A stretch of 64,000 nucleotides of DNA from Ascarosepion bandense (GCA_037127315.1 JBBBDQ010000420.1:4087001-4151000); one strand, 5' to 3'. Positions 32,125 through 43,589 are shown, counted from the stretch's first letter. Made by a program: numbers and translations. Notes: generated from the sequence alone by a model not told the origin.

Positions 32125-32400
32125 GTCACCTGACGTGATGTATTGGTTAGCAAGCTCATGTCGCGAGAATCATTACAATTGTGTAGTGAGTTCGATCTTC
32201 ACTGGGTGCCCCATACTATTGGTCTTGAGCCACATCTAAGCTGCGTTTATATAATCACTATAAAAGATCTAGAAAGGACACCTCAACGTGGTGTAATGGT
32301 TAAAGAGCTCGTCTCGCTAGAATCATTGCGATTGTATAGTAAGTTCAGATGTCACTGGGTGACTAAAAATTTTGGCCTTGTGTCATATCTATTCTGAGCT
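32125..32400 (+). repeat. Two tandem tRNA-like SINE units
   Basis: Units at about 32125-32250 and 32270-32400 share ACCT.A.CGTG.TGTA(T/A)TGGTTA, CTCG.GAGAATCATT-type middle, TAGTGAGTTCGATC/TAGTAAGTTCAGATG and CACTGGGTG. The TGGTGTAATGGTTA and GTTCGATC elements resemble A and B boxes. The 3' end (CTTGAGCCACATCTAA) recurs at 45570-45590. Confidence 0.55.
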
Positions 32401-32603
32401 TAGTAAATCACCAGAAAAGAACCAGAATAAGAGTTTATAATTGATGGACATAATTTTAACAACATGAGATACGAAGATCAGACTGTGTTGATGGAAGAAA
32501 TTGCAGGCAGTTGTAGTATAACTAAGGAGGAAGAAAGGACTAACTATCAATTCTAAGTAAAGCGGGATTAACTACCGATATCACGTTATCAACTTCTTTT
32601 TGC

Positions 32604-32931
32604 TATCATCATCATCATCATCATTCGATTTCTTTTATGGTCACACTAACTACAAAGTTTGCGGAAAGACCTAAGTCACTTGGTGGTTTGTTGTTATGGC
32701 TACATTTCATTATTTGTTTTTCTATCTCCCATAACATCACCAACGTTACATGAAGAAAAGTCCCTTTAGTGTGTAGCTGTACTTATCAGGACAATCTTTT
32801 TAAATCTCTTAACCTGGGATTTCCAGGGATTTTTTCAATGTGTTGTTGTGTTCCTTTTTTATCATTCCTAGCTCACCTACAATCACTGTTGTTTTCAATT
32901 TCCACAATTACTCTATTTCAATTTGCAGGTC

Positions 32932-32932
<1 letters not shown>
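32604..32932 (-). mobile_element. R4/Dong-like copy 4, old, 5'-truncated
   Basis: Diverged copy of the R4/Dong 3' region (TTGTTATGGCTACATTTCAT, TTTAGTGTGTAGCTGTACTTA, GGGATTTCCAGGGATT). It abuts an (ATC)n tract on its 3' side and is cut at its 5' side at CAGGTCTTT, where an ATT array begins. Confidence 0.7.

Positions 32933-32981
<49 letters not shown>
32933..32981. repeat. (ATT)n between R4/Dong copies 4 and 3
   Basis: About 48 bp of uninterrupted ATT repeat. Confidence 0.95.
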
Positions 32982-33472
32982 GTCATTTTTCATCATATTT
33001 CGATTTTTGCTATGGTCGCACTATCTACCAAGTCTGCGGGAAGAACTAAGGCGGGTCGTGGTGTGTCGTTATGGCTCCATTTTATGTTTTTCTATCTCCC
33101 TTATCATCCCTATCGTTACATAGACACAATTCTCCTAACTGTATGGGCTGTACTTAACAAGACAATTTTTTGTATATCTCTTAAGCTGGGGTTTCTAGAG
33201 ATTCTTTCAATGTGTTGTTTTGTTCCACTTTTTATCATTCCAAGTGCACCTAATATCACTGGCACGATTCTTGTTTTCAATTTCCACATTTTTTCTATTT
33301 CAATTTCCAGGTCTTTATATTTTGACAATTTTTCGAATTCCTTGATTGCTATGTTACAATCTGCTGGGCAAGCCATATCAATTAATAGATAAGTTTTTCT
33401 GTCTGATTTTTAACAATAATGTCCAGCCTATTTGCTTAAATTTTTCTCTCTGTGTAGATGGTGCAATCCCAT
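32982..33472 (-). mobile_element. R4/Dong-like copy 3, 5'-truncated (about 490 bp)
   Basis: Begins GTCATTTTTCATCATATTT after ATT and ends at GATGGTGCAATCCCAT where ATT resumes (33473-33490). The minus frame 33116-33376 encodes the endonuclease tail (MACPADCNIAIKEF...VPVILGALGMIK). Confidence 0.8.
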
Positions 33473-33490
33473 ATTATTATTATTATTATT

Positions 33491-33895
33491 TCTTTTAATT
33501 TCTGTTGCTTATATATTTCCTTTCAGGTCCCAACCAGAGACCTATAGTCAGAAATGGCTGCTTGAACATTTCCACTTATCGTTTTTCTAAAAAATAAAGG
33601 AAAGAATCACACACATTTTACATAGAGAAAAGTCTTCGTAATATGTGAGCTGTAATTGTGAGTAATTTTTTTTGTATTTCTTAATGGCATGAGCTGCCAG
33701 AAATCCCTTCAATGAGTCTATCGGACCCATATCTAATCAATCTGAGAGCTCCAACTACAATTGGAATTATTGATGTTATCATGTTCCACAATTTTAGATT
33801 TTCATTTTCATATCTTCGTATTTTGATAGTTTCTGAAGATCTTCAAACATGCATTAAACTCTGCAGGGACTGAGCGATTAGTTTTGATTTTTCTG

Positions 33896-33897
<2 letters not shown>
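33491..33897 (-). mobile_element. Diverged R4/Dong-like copy 5, second subfamily
   Basis: Collinear with the other copies but clearly diverged. On the minus strand it encodes IIPIVVGALRLIRYGSDRLIEGISG, matching VVPVIVGALGMIKNGTKQHIERIPG of copy 1. It is cut at its 5' side where the ATT array at 33898 starts. Confidence 0.65.

Positions 33898-33943
<46 letters not shown>
33898..33943. repeat. (ATT)n at the 3' junction of R4/Dong copy 2
   Basis: About 45 bp of ATT repeat, ending at the same element base as in copies 1 and 3. Confidence 0.95.
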
Positions 33944-34077
33944 GTCATTTTTCATCATATTTCGATTTCTGCTTTGGTCTCACTACCAACCAAGTCTGCA
34001 GGGAGACCTAAGGCAGGTAGTGGCGTGTTGTTATGGCTCCATTTCATGTTTTTCTATCTTCCCTATCATCCCCAGCA

Positions 34078-35019
34078 TTACATAGATAAAGTTTTCCTTA
34101 GTGTGTGGGCTGTACTTAATAAGACAATTTTTTGTATATCTCTTAAGCTGGGGTTTCCAGGGATTCTTTCAATGTGTTGTTTTGCTCCATTTTTTATCAT
34201 TCCAAGTGCACCTACTATCACTGCCACAACTCTTGTTTTCAATTTCCACATTTTTTCTATTTCAATTTCCAGGTCTTTATATTTTGACAGTTTTTCAAAT
34301 TCCTTGATTGCTATGTTACAATCCGCTGGACAAGCCATATCAATTAATAGACAAGTTTTCTCCTCTAGTTTTTAACAATAATGTCTGGCCTGTTTGCTTC
34401 AAGTTTTCTGTCTGTGTAGATGGTGTAATCCCATAGAATAGTTACATCTTCTATTTCTGTAACCGGTGCTGGGTGATGTTGATACCAGTGTTTGTTTACA
34501 GATTTTTCCATAATGTTTGCACATTGCCCAATGTAAATATTGCCCAAACTAATCGTGGCGATTTTTATATTCATTTGGGGCAAGCACAGAACAGCCTGAG
34601 ATTAGGTGGTCTATTGTTTCTTGGTGTTTATTAAAAAACCTGCATTTTGGATCCATATTATTATGCAAAATATTTGCCTGAAAGTTTATAGTGAAAAGAC
34701 TTTGGTCTTGTGCTGCAAGAATAAAGCCTTCAGTTTCAGACTTTAATCCAGATGCACGTAACCATCGATGAATATTAACTTTGTCAACATTGGATTTATT
34801 GGCACGTTCTGGATATTGGCCATGCAGAGGTTTGTCTTGCCAGCGCTGTTTCATCTGTTCAAGAGCTTTATGTTTGGCTTTCATTTTCATATTTTTTGCC
34901 GCAATAGTTGATTCTTGGCTTCTGTTTTGCTTTTCTACAGAATCTACTAACTGTAAATCTTGTTTGTATTTACTGCCTTCTTTTATTATTGAATATTTTT
35001 TCTTTCTTTCTTTCTTCAT
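34078..35019 (-). pseudogene. R4/Dong copy 2 C-terminus: mutated knuckle and endonuclease
   Basis: Frames 34549-35019, 34365-34583 and 34078-34338. The knuckle reads CRFFNKHQETIDHLISGC: the second Cys is Phe, unlike copy 1. RPDIIVKN ends the middle frame, and a frameshift near 34360 separates it from MACPADCN..., so the endonuclease core is split. Confidence 0.75.
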
Positions 35020-36250
35020 GTTGCCTTACTAATTGTATCATCCAATCCTTTGTTGTTTCTATGTATGTTAGTAAGCCAATAGTTATTGTCTTGTATGACA
35101 ATTCCAGCTGAATAAGACCTCTTCCACCTTCTTTACGGGGTATGTATAGACGGTCTACATCAGCCTTTGGATGATGCATCTTATGCTTAGAAAGAAGCTT
35201 TCTTGTTTTAGCATCCATTCGCCTGATGTCGTTTAGAGTCCAGTTTAAGATGTTAAAGCTATATTGGACAACTGGGATTGCAAGGCTATTCATGGCCATA
35301 ATTCTGTTCTGTGAATTCAATTCAGTTTTTAATATCATTCGTAGCCTTCTATAGTACTCTTTACGCACTATTTCTTTCATTTTTTTATGGTGAATGTTTT
35401 CGCTCTCATTTACACCTAGGTATTTATAAGCTTCTTCTGGTTTCAATTCTTTTATTGTTACAGCAGGGTCTAAGCTAATTGAGGATGTTTCTTGTATTGA
35501 TCCACGTAAAACTGTAGCTTTAGCACATTTATTCAAATTGAATTTCATTCCAATGTCTTCGCTGAAGCATTTTACAGTTTGCAGAAAACCTTCCAGCTCA
35601 TTATCATTCTTAGCATATAACTTTAAGTCATGCATGTAAAATAGATGGTTTATTTTCTTTTGGCCTATTTTATAACCATATTCTGTCTTATTAAGTTGAC
35701 TGGTTAGTGCTATTAATGATATGCAGAATAGTAAGGGAGATAAAGAATCACTTTGAAATATACCTCTTTTGATGCTTATTTCATCAGACTTATAGGTTCC
35801 ATTTATATGATTGAGGTAAAGGGTTGTTTTCCATATAGACATGCACTGTTTGATGAAATTGATGATGACGGGCGATATCTTGTATATATTTAGTCTTTAA
35901 AATCCAGGAATGTGGCACACTATCGAATGCCTTTCGATAATCTATCCAGCAGTACTAAGATTTTTCTTTGTACTGTAGCAGTTTTCCAGGATCATTTTGT
36001 TAATTAGCAATTGGTCTTTACAACCATAACAGCCACGTTTGCACCCTTTTTGTTCAAGCGGTATCATGTCATTTCTTTCTAAGAATAAATCTGTCAGTTT
36101 TGTTAAAATAGATGTTAATAGTTTATATGTTGTCGGAAGACATGTAATTGGTCTGTAGTTTTTCGGGTTGTTTGTGTCACCATTCTTGGGTAGAAGAAAT
36201 GTAATTATTTTGGTCATCCATGCAGGAATTTTAGTGGGATCGTCAACCAT
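34970..36250 (-). pseudogene. R4/Dong copy 2 reverse transcriptase
   Basis: Frame 35942-36250 holds NYRPITCLPTTYKLL. Frame 34970-35842 holds GIFQSDSLSPLLF (Gly of QGD changed to Ser) and FYMHDLKLYAKN, in which the first catalytic Asp of YMDD is changed to His. The thumb follows in the same frame, without the frameshift of copy 1. The motif A region (about 35850-35940) is out of frame. This copy would be catalytically dead. Confidence 0.8.
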
Positions 36251-36568
36251 TTCTTGAAGTTCTTTGGCTAGTTTTTTATGTGCTGTATTTAAATAATATA
36301 GCCAAAATTAGGAATTTTATCTATACCTTGGGAATTTCCAATTGTGTGCTTTTTTAGTGCAAATTTAGCATCATCTTCTGTAATTCCAGACCATGTCTGT
36401 TCTGGTTTATTTTTCATTCGTTCTATCTCTTGCGCAATCCAATGTACTTCCTTGCTATGTTCTTTAGGGCAAGCCCATATCTTTTCCCAGAACTGTGTGA
36501 CTTCTTCCATTCTGGGGGGGACTGTCACTTCAATTCATTTTTTACCTATTTCCCTGTAAAATCTCTTT

Positions 36569-36570
<2 letters not shown>

Positions 36571-36612
<42 letters not shown>
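36571..36612. repeat. (ATT)n at the 5' junction of R4/Dong copy 2
   Basis: About 42 bp of ATT repeat in the same orientation as the 3' junction array. Confidence 0.95.
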
Positions 36613-36934
36613 TACATTAAATTATCATATGATTTTCACACAAACTACTCCTAGCAAAATTGTAACGGTCAACTAATGTTTTGTGAGTACTTATTCTATA
36701 ACTTTTCTCTATAAATGTTTGGGATACCTTGCTTATCATGTAATAAGTAAGCTTCCTACTGACACTATGCTCAATAAATTGTAGTCAGGCCAAAGGCGAA
36801 TGCATGGCTCTTAAACAAAACAACAGCACAAGTTACAAGCTGGAGGTGTTTAAAACAAGTAAACTCAAAAATATATATATATACAGGAAATGTTTTAAGA
36901 GACGTCGAAAAAGTGACACAGAAATCAGAAGCTG

Positions 36935-37560
36935 CATTTTTTATGCGCCGTGTACCTTCAGGACATGGGCGATCATGGCCCACCATATCTTCCATTCTCT
37001 TGTAGCTTTTAATAAAATTTGTCTTTTTTATTTCACGCAAACACTGTTCTGCTATCTATTTACTCCAACTCAAAACAGGTATGTTATACGTTGATTTGCT
37101 ATATCCTCTTTCCCTTTATCCATCCTATGAGTATCAGGTATTCTAAGCTCTCTTTTCTCACAAAGTGTGCTGAAAATTTCAACTGTCTTTTTCTGATGTT
37201 GCGTATAAGTTTCCTTTTTGTTTCCAGTTTCTTTAAAGCCTCATTTTCGCTCAAATGTTTGGTTTATGGTACTCTCAGCATTTTCTTCTAGAACAACATT
37301 TCTGAGGCTTCAAGTCTCTTTTTCATCTTTAGAAAGATTGTCCAGGATTCACTGCCATACAGGAGAACAGATATCACGCGACAGTCCTGTACTTTTTTCT
37401 TTGTTTCGAACGAAGTTTTTCTGTCTCTTAATACTCTGTTTAGCCTTTTGCTGTCCCACTACGTTTTCGGAATTCACTGTCTAACTTTCCATACTCTGTT
37501 AGAACACTTCCCATATACTTAATTTTTTTTTTTTTTTGCTTGATTTTGTAGTGGATAAGA
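36935..37560 (-). pseudogene. RTE-like LINE C-terminal region
   Basis: The 3' block TATGCGCCGTGTACCTTCAG..CATGGGCGATCATGGCC (36938-36978) and the interior (GATTGTCCAGGATTCACTGCC, GTTTCCAGTTTCTTTAAAGC) match 10.5-11.0 kb. No intact frame remains. Confidence 0.6.
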
Positions 37561-38255
37561 AATTAATTAAAATCAACCTTCTTCTTCACTTTTACAAAAA
37601 TTCACAATGATGTGTGCGATCCTGGTTTTCTCAAATAGCAAAAGGATTGACCATGTGCTTAACGAAAATGTCGAAAACAGATTTAGCAGGTAGGTGTTAA
37701 AATAATTTTTGACCAATAGGAGCGACTAGTAAGACTTGGAAGAACATGGTGATCCAGTGCAAAATTCAAAAAGACTATATAAATGACCTCGGCGTCAGTC
37801 AAGAGTGAGAAAGATAGGAGCAGCGAAAGAGAGACACACATCAATGATGTAACTTCAAATTTCAAGCGACTCGGACATTGTCCTCTTTCTCTTTCTCCTT
37901 ATGTCTTTCAACAATTACTACTACGAACATTTTGTACAAACCCTTGATACCTTAACTTTCTCAATGCACATTAACTTCTACAATTTATGTTATTCCTCCT
38001 TTAATAAATTTCTATTTTAAAATGCAAAATATATATTTTATTTTTCTTACGCTATTCCATACAGTTCCACATATTTCAACCTGCCGACAACCAACCTTCT
38101 GATGATGAAAAACCTCCTGATGATTATAACTCTGCATAAAACCTGTAAGCTGTAGGGAGTTTGGTTAAGGAAGACACAAGGCCGAATCAAAGAAACATTA
38201 ACGCCACACTGGTGACTCCTGGCGTTCAAGGAACACGCACTCCCACGCTTCAGTT
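37560..38255. other. Intergenic, nothing recognised
   Basis: Small minus ORFs at 37683-37865 and 38047-38229 have no recognised motif. Confidence 0.4.
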
Positions 38256-38259
38256 TCAG

Positions 38260-38490
38260 TATTCCCGACTTGTTATTTGCATTTTGGGTTCATCCTTTGT
38301 GTGGTGACTATGCATTCTGTCTGCGTGTATTTTATCCCGCTTTTCTTCGTAATCATTGTAGGAGCTTTTGTAGTTTCCTTTCCGTGTCTGTTAACAACAC
38401 TCTGTCATCCGTATATCTTATTTTGTTAAAACTGAGGCTGCGAATAATGATTCCGGGTAGGATGTCTAATTCTTTGAGAGAATTAGCAGA
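38260..38490 (-). pseudogene. RTE-like LINE RT catalytic-region fragment
   Basis: Minus translation gives IIIRSLSFNKIRYTDDRVLLTDTERKLQKLL, a degraded RYADDTVLIADT..KLQ.LL block with the second and third positions of the catalytic motif altered. Confidence 0.6.
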
Positions 38491-38649
38491 AGCTGTATTG
38501 GAAGTGTGAAAAATACGTTGCAAAAGTTTTAGAAAGTAATAAGAAACAAAAAAGTGTCTACAGAATCAAAGAAAAGTGTTCTGAACTGTTATGTAATATC
38601 ATCTATATAATAGTGAATAATGAAAAATTTATTGGTAAATGAAGGGGAA

Positions 38650-39240
38650 ACTTGAGGTAGCCTAAATGCACTTTTCAATAATGATTGCGAGAATACCATG
38701 GGCACAACATGTGAGCAACGAAGATGTTTTAACCCTCTAGGGCCATTCGTATCATATTTGATACAGTATGAAAACAAGCCTTGAAAGAAATATTTTCCTG
38801 AAAATTTTTTTAAGAGAAATATTTTATAAATTTCAAATGAAAGCAGTACTGACTGCTCAGTCAATGAATACCAAATGTTTTCTTATAGGGAAATACCAAA
38901 TGTTTCCTTATAGGGAAATACTGTATCAAATATGATACGAATGGCCCTAGAGGGTTAAGAAGAATGGAAACCAAAGAAACGCTTACGTTTAGAAACTAAA
39001 GGAGTCAATTGAAATTTCTGGGACTCATAATGAAGAAAAGGGAGTTGGAGAATTTGACAGTCACGAGACATAGTGAAGACAAGCGGTTCAGAAGGACACA
39101 TAAAGTAACCTATCTAATGGGCTTGGGCAAACGGATGGTAAGACAGAGTGTGGAATGGATAATAAGGAGAAAGTTATGGAGGGCCTTGATCATCCCTGTT
39201 CTGAAGAAAAGAAAAAAAGTTTGGTCTGTCAATAATTAAA
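38650..39240 (+). pseudogene. RTE-like LINE C-terminus carrying a MITE
   Basis: Plus-strand translation reads ARIPWAQHVSNEDVL up to 38732 and resumes at 38959 with RRMETKETLTF, then FLGLIMKKRELENLTVTRHSEDKRF...VTYLMGLGKRM...RKLWRALI (39009-39239). Removing the MITE and one TTAA restores the codons exactly. Confidence 0.75.
38733..38954. mobile_element. piggyBac-type MITE, 222 bp, TTAA-flanked
   Basis: 36-bp perfect terminal inverted repeats begin CCCTCTAGGGCCATTCGTAT. TTAA lies at 38729-38732 and 38955-38958. A CCC start and TTAA duplication are the hallmarks of piggyBac elements. An internal 24-25-bp tandem duplication (ATACCAAATGTTTTCTTATA) lies at about 38867-38917. There is no ORF, so it depends on a transposase in trans. 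Confidence 0.85.
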
Positions 39241-39244
39241 ACGA

Positions 39245-41020
39245 TATGTTAATTTTGCAGATATTCGTGGAAATAAATAAATAAATAAGAATTAATAATC
39301 TTAAAAAAATCTTGGGAAACTTTGAAATCCGAAATTCTATTCTCGTTTGTTCCATCTTCTGCGACCATTCAGGGCTATTTTAAAAGTTTTAAATAACCCA
39401 AATTCAAGAACATTAAAATATTGCTGTTTCTTTTTGACGTTTCTAGTTATGAAAAATGTCGAACTGATGATGCTAGGCTAACAACCATATTGAAAAGTGT
39501 GAAGTAAAAAAGAAAATACTGTTGGCATTTCAATTTGATGATACTAATTAGATTAGTTTGTGAATGGGCGTAAAGTATGGGAGTCCACAGTCACAAGGCT
39601 ATTTCTATAACAGCCAAAATTGACCCCTGCTGCTTGAGATGAACCCCCAGCTTGCATTCCTGCAAATAGGAAAAGTATTAATCACCATAGTTTAAACTCT
39701 GGTCTGTTGTATGCTGCGTCTAATTCTTAATCGCTAGGCTGAACTGTTCATATATTTATCATCTGAGAATTCGACTAAATTTGCTTCTATATATTTTTCC
39801 CTTTTTTTTTTCTATGATAATTATGTTCCTTCCTCTTCATTAGAAATAAAATAAAGAAAAGAACGAGTTTAGTTTGATGTAAGTCACTGTAACTAAGCGG
39901 CAACGAAGAATAATCAATCAAATTTACATTTATTGAAATCTATTTCGAAATGTTCCGACACGGATATTAATCAAACCGGCGCGTGTTCATCGTCTTGGCA
40001 TGTTCAATGGCCGGCAGCCATTTTAAATATGGCTACTACTATCTCCTGATGTTTAGAGGCTGGCAACCACTTTATGTGCTAACACAAGATTTTATTTGTA
40101 TTTGATTTTATTTTTTGTATTGCATGAGAATCAAGAGGCCGTCCATAACACTCTCAATGAGACATATCATTTTTACACAGAAATGTGCTCCAACAAATTG
40201 TTTCTATATAAAGATAAAAATGCTTTTAAAGTAACAGTTAATCACGAGATACTATTTAAATAGTTTTTCTCTCTGCTTTATTTCTCATTTGATTCATTGT
40301 AATACTGTTGATAGGGTCATAACAACGGATAAACACGTGATATAATTTATTTCTGTTTTGAAACCAGGGGTCTACATAACTGCTTGTTCATTTTTATTTC
40401 ATGATTAATTCTGTTTTTAAAATCGTTCAAATACTCACAGATTATTTGATTTTCTTTTTTTTTCAGAACGCAATGCTAGACTATCGAATGTTGGAAACAT
40501 TACTTCAATAGGTAACCATCTGGAAAATGTTTTTAAAATAGCTCGCGGATTTTCAAGAGTTATCAGACTTGAAATTAAATATAAAATCAATGTAGCTTCA
40601 AAAGATGGCAATTTATTTAAGATTTAGCTAACAGCCTTCCTTTCCTACGGTATATCTTATGAAATAGTAGTACTCATGGAAATTTCATGCGTTTTCTATT
40701 TGAATTTATTAAAGAATTATTTTAAAGTTAATGATTGTATAAGCTTTCACAACTCCAAAAATATCGGTGTGAAATCATCTATTGCATCCGTAAATACTTT
40801 TTCTCAATATTGCAATAAAAATTATATGCGTGATTGCAGATCTTTATTGAAATAATAGTGTATAAATGAAAAGATTAAACATGAATAAGGTTTTGCGATT
40901 CACTGGAGCATATGTTAAACTCATAAGAGTTTTTCTTTCCTTTAACTTCCCTTTCAGTCTTATTTTTTACTTTCTTTCGTTAATATTATTAATATTTTCT
41001 CTTTCTTATTAAACTCAAAT
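39245..41020. other. Intergenic, mostly unique-looking
   Basis: No ORF of note, repeat or RNA recognised. This is the longest stretch in the window with no obvious mobile element. Confidence 0.4.
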
Positions 41021-41026
41021 AGCGTC

Positions 41027-41029
<3 letters not shown>

Positions 41030-41062
<33 letters not shown>

Positions 41063-41140
41063 AAAAAAAAATAATCGCAACCACTGTGAATGACAGGAGG
41101 GAAATACAGTTTGCATATATATATATATATATATATATAA
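41030..41140. repeat. Two (TA)n arrays
   Basis: TA repeats at about 41031-41058 and 41117-41140. Confidence 0.9.
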
Positions 41141-41423
41141 TGCGTGAACGTTTTGTTTAACGTGTAAATCTGTTGTTATTATTATTATTAATAGTACTTG
41201 CTTTTTGTATAATATACTAAGTGCCCATAATGGTAATTGTGTCGCTTCACGTGTTTCGAGTCCAAAGTTGACTCTCTTCAGATGAATAAAATTGTGACTT
41301 TACATATCGAGATCCATTTGTCTTTCTGACAACCAAAAATACTGTGTATATATAGATAAGTGATCGGTGAACAGAGCAGAAAATTCATATGCGTACATGT
41401 TTTTGTTTTTATTTTTTCGTTTT

Positions 41424-41427
<4 letters not shown>

Positions 41428-41460
<33 letters not shown>

Positions 41461-41482
41461 AACACACACATATATATATATT
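41428..41482. repeat. (CA)n(TA)n array
   Basis: CA repeat 41428-41470, then a short TA tract leading into a Penelope-type terminal repeat. Confidence 0.9.
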
Positions 41483-42140
41483 TAGTGTATCGAGGCAGCA
41501 GATAATTTTCTAAACATATACTGTTAAATATAAGAGACAATAAATGTCTATTATGTTTAATCATGAGCCGTTCTAAACATCGTATTTTGGCTTTCATTTC
41601 AGGTGAAAATAAAGACAAAAATTCTCCAACAATTGGATAATTTTTTATTAAGTTGGTTCGAAACTTTCGGCTCACATGAGCCATCTTCAGAGAGGATACA
41701 AGTACGTTAACATAAAAACATCCAACATCAACGACGATTTCATCTCGTGTTGACATAAAACTTTGTGAAGCAACGATAACACTTACCAAAATGATAACAG
41801 AACCATATATTTAAATGCAATGTAATGTGTTATTACCAGATTTAAACGTGATTTTATTAAGTGTGTGTTGCGTGGATTTCGAGCTTTCAGGCGGTGTGAT
41901 GTAGAACCGCATTATAAATTTACGAACTGCGTTTGCTATTTTTGGTAACTGTTATCGTTGCCTAGCAAAGCTTTATGTCAATGATGGTGGACGTTTTTAT
42001 GTTAATGTTTTAATGTTAACGTCCTCTCTGAAGATGGCTTATGTGAGCCGAAAGTTTAGAACCAACTTAATAAAGAATAATCCAAATGTTGGAGAATTTT
42101 TGTCTTTATTTTCACCTGAAATTCAAGCCAAAATATGATT
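41483..42140. mobile_element. Penelope-type terminal repeats as a long inverted pair
   Basis: 41483-41810 (GTGTATCGAGGCAGCAGATA, GAGCCGTTCTAAACATCG, CGGCTCACATGAGCCATCTTC, AAACATCCAAC) and about 41935-42137 (AACTGTTATCGTTGCCTAGC, GAAGATGGCTTATGTGAGCC, GAGAATTTTTGTCTTTATTT) are largely reverse complements. The spacer is about 125 bp. No RT remains between them. Confidence 0.65.
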
Positions 42141-42289
42141 CTGTTTTGAATGCAAAAATTGTAAACTTTGTATATATTTTTAATTAGTGTTTTTTGTAAA
42201 TTAAATATTTGTGATTTAGCTCTGTGTTTTGGTCAATCATTCTTTTCTTTTGTTACAACTTATAACACGTAACACTAGTCAGTCATGGA

Positions 42290-42350
42290 TCAAAAGAAGC
42301 ATAATCACCTAAGCATATATCACGTATGACTGACTGATGCTGAAACATGT
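42290..42350 (+). mobile_element. tRNA-SINE 3' module fragment
   Basis: CATAATCACCTAAGCATATATCACGTATGACTGACTG resembles the 3' end of the SINEs at 31.4 and 47.2 kb. Confidence 0.4.
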
Positions 42351-42459
42351 CTATATAAATATACTGAGCCACTAGCAGAAATTTCCCACTTCTTGAATTA
42401 AAAAGAATGTTTTCTTTGCTGAAAATGGTCTTTATACAGAAAGTACAAAATGGAAAATA

Positions 42460-43270
42460 TGGGGTTAATAATTAGTGTTGCTGCCTTTGACTCGAATAAT
42501 TGCCTCAATTTAATGTGCAACAAGATCCCGAATTTTTAACTGGGGGATTTATGATTATTTCTGTCAGTAATTCTAAAGCCCTGGGAGATTATGTGGTTTT
42601 CGTTGATGCACTTTTATTTTCAGTTTCCACTACAATGATTTAATCAAATTCTTCTCAGGACTTTGTGCTGGCCAATCTTTCAAATGTTGATCATCTTCAC
42701 CCACAAGAAACGTTTTTTTAAAGCGTGATGTGTGGCGTCATTCAGAAAACCTCTGTAAATATTTGGCAGATTTGATTGTAGTAAACTAACATAGTTGTCG
42801 CAAGCCCATTCTGTAATGTGTTCACCACCAAACCTTACCGTTTTTGTGGTATAGCTTGCATTGTTTATTTTTTCATATTGGTCTTGTTCATATTCTCTTG
42901 CTTTAGAACGTAACTGTATTTTGAATTCATCTCTCAAAGAACAGCTTATATCTCGTTATCTTTTGGATGATGATGGCTTCTTTTTCCAATCTACGTCCGT
43001 TCTTAATACTGTGCATATTGAATCAACTGATACGTCACCATTCTGTTATGAAAGCGTTCCCTCCACACTTGTCTGGCTGTTAATTTTGGATTGCCTATTG
43101 AGTCTCTCACAATCTTTCCAGTAGCAGCAAAAGTCTTTTGGGTAGTTTGAACATTGTTTCTGGAAATTTCCAGCCGTCTGGCTATCTTTCATTGTGTCAT
43201 CTTCCCCGTCAAAATCACAACAATCATTTGTTTCATCAGAAGATATAGCCGTTTCAGAAAAATAAGCTAT
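42460..43270 (-). pseudogene. Tc1/mariner-like transposase, heavily decayed
   Basis: Minus translation contains HLKDWPAQSPEKNLIKSL (family form DWPAQSPDLNPIENLW; the Asp is changed) near 42640-42690, VHQRKPHNLPGLWNYW near 42570-42610, and RDLVAH.IEAIIRVKGSNTNY at about 42465-42535. Upstream it shows WACDNY and FHNRMVTYQ-like pieces. Many stops and frameshifts. A possible right terminal repeat (CACTATCGTGCAAGAGTTTT on the minus strand) lies near 43565-43584; no left mate was found. Confidence 0.55.
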
Positions 43271-43589
43271 TGTTCAATTACAATGCTCGAGTTAATAAAA
43301 TGAAACAAGCCTACTTGAAAATGTGCATCTTATCACGATAATTACCATCTCAGATCTTCCATTCGCCAAAGAGTTTTAAATGCCTTTATTTAGTTTCAAA
43401 CTGCTTAAAGCTGTGTATTTTCCCATGAAACGGCACCTATGAAAATGCATCAATTACTTTCTAGTCTTCAGAGTTCACAGACACTATTGATAAAAACATA
43501 TTTCTAAAAAATTGTAACTTCTTAATAAAATTAAAATGTAGAATTGTTTTTAGTAACTGTCTTAAAACTCTTGCACGATAGTGTACACT

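Larger units (their letters stand above)
33944..36570 (-). mobile_element. R4/Dong-like copy 2, 5'-truncated (about 2.6 kb)
   Basis: Very similar to copy 1 through RT, knuckle and endonuclease. The 5' end is cut at AAATCTCTTTGT (copy 1 about 6243) and abuts ATT repeat directly, without the opposed AAT seen in copy 1. RT frames are 35942-36250 and 34970-35842, separated by small deletions near 35890 and 35949. Frame 36289-36528 keeps the GIDKIPN motif that copy 1 has lost. Confidence 0.85.
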
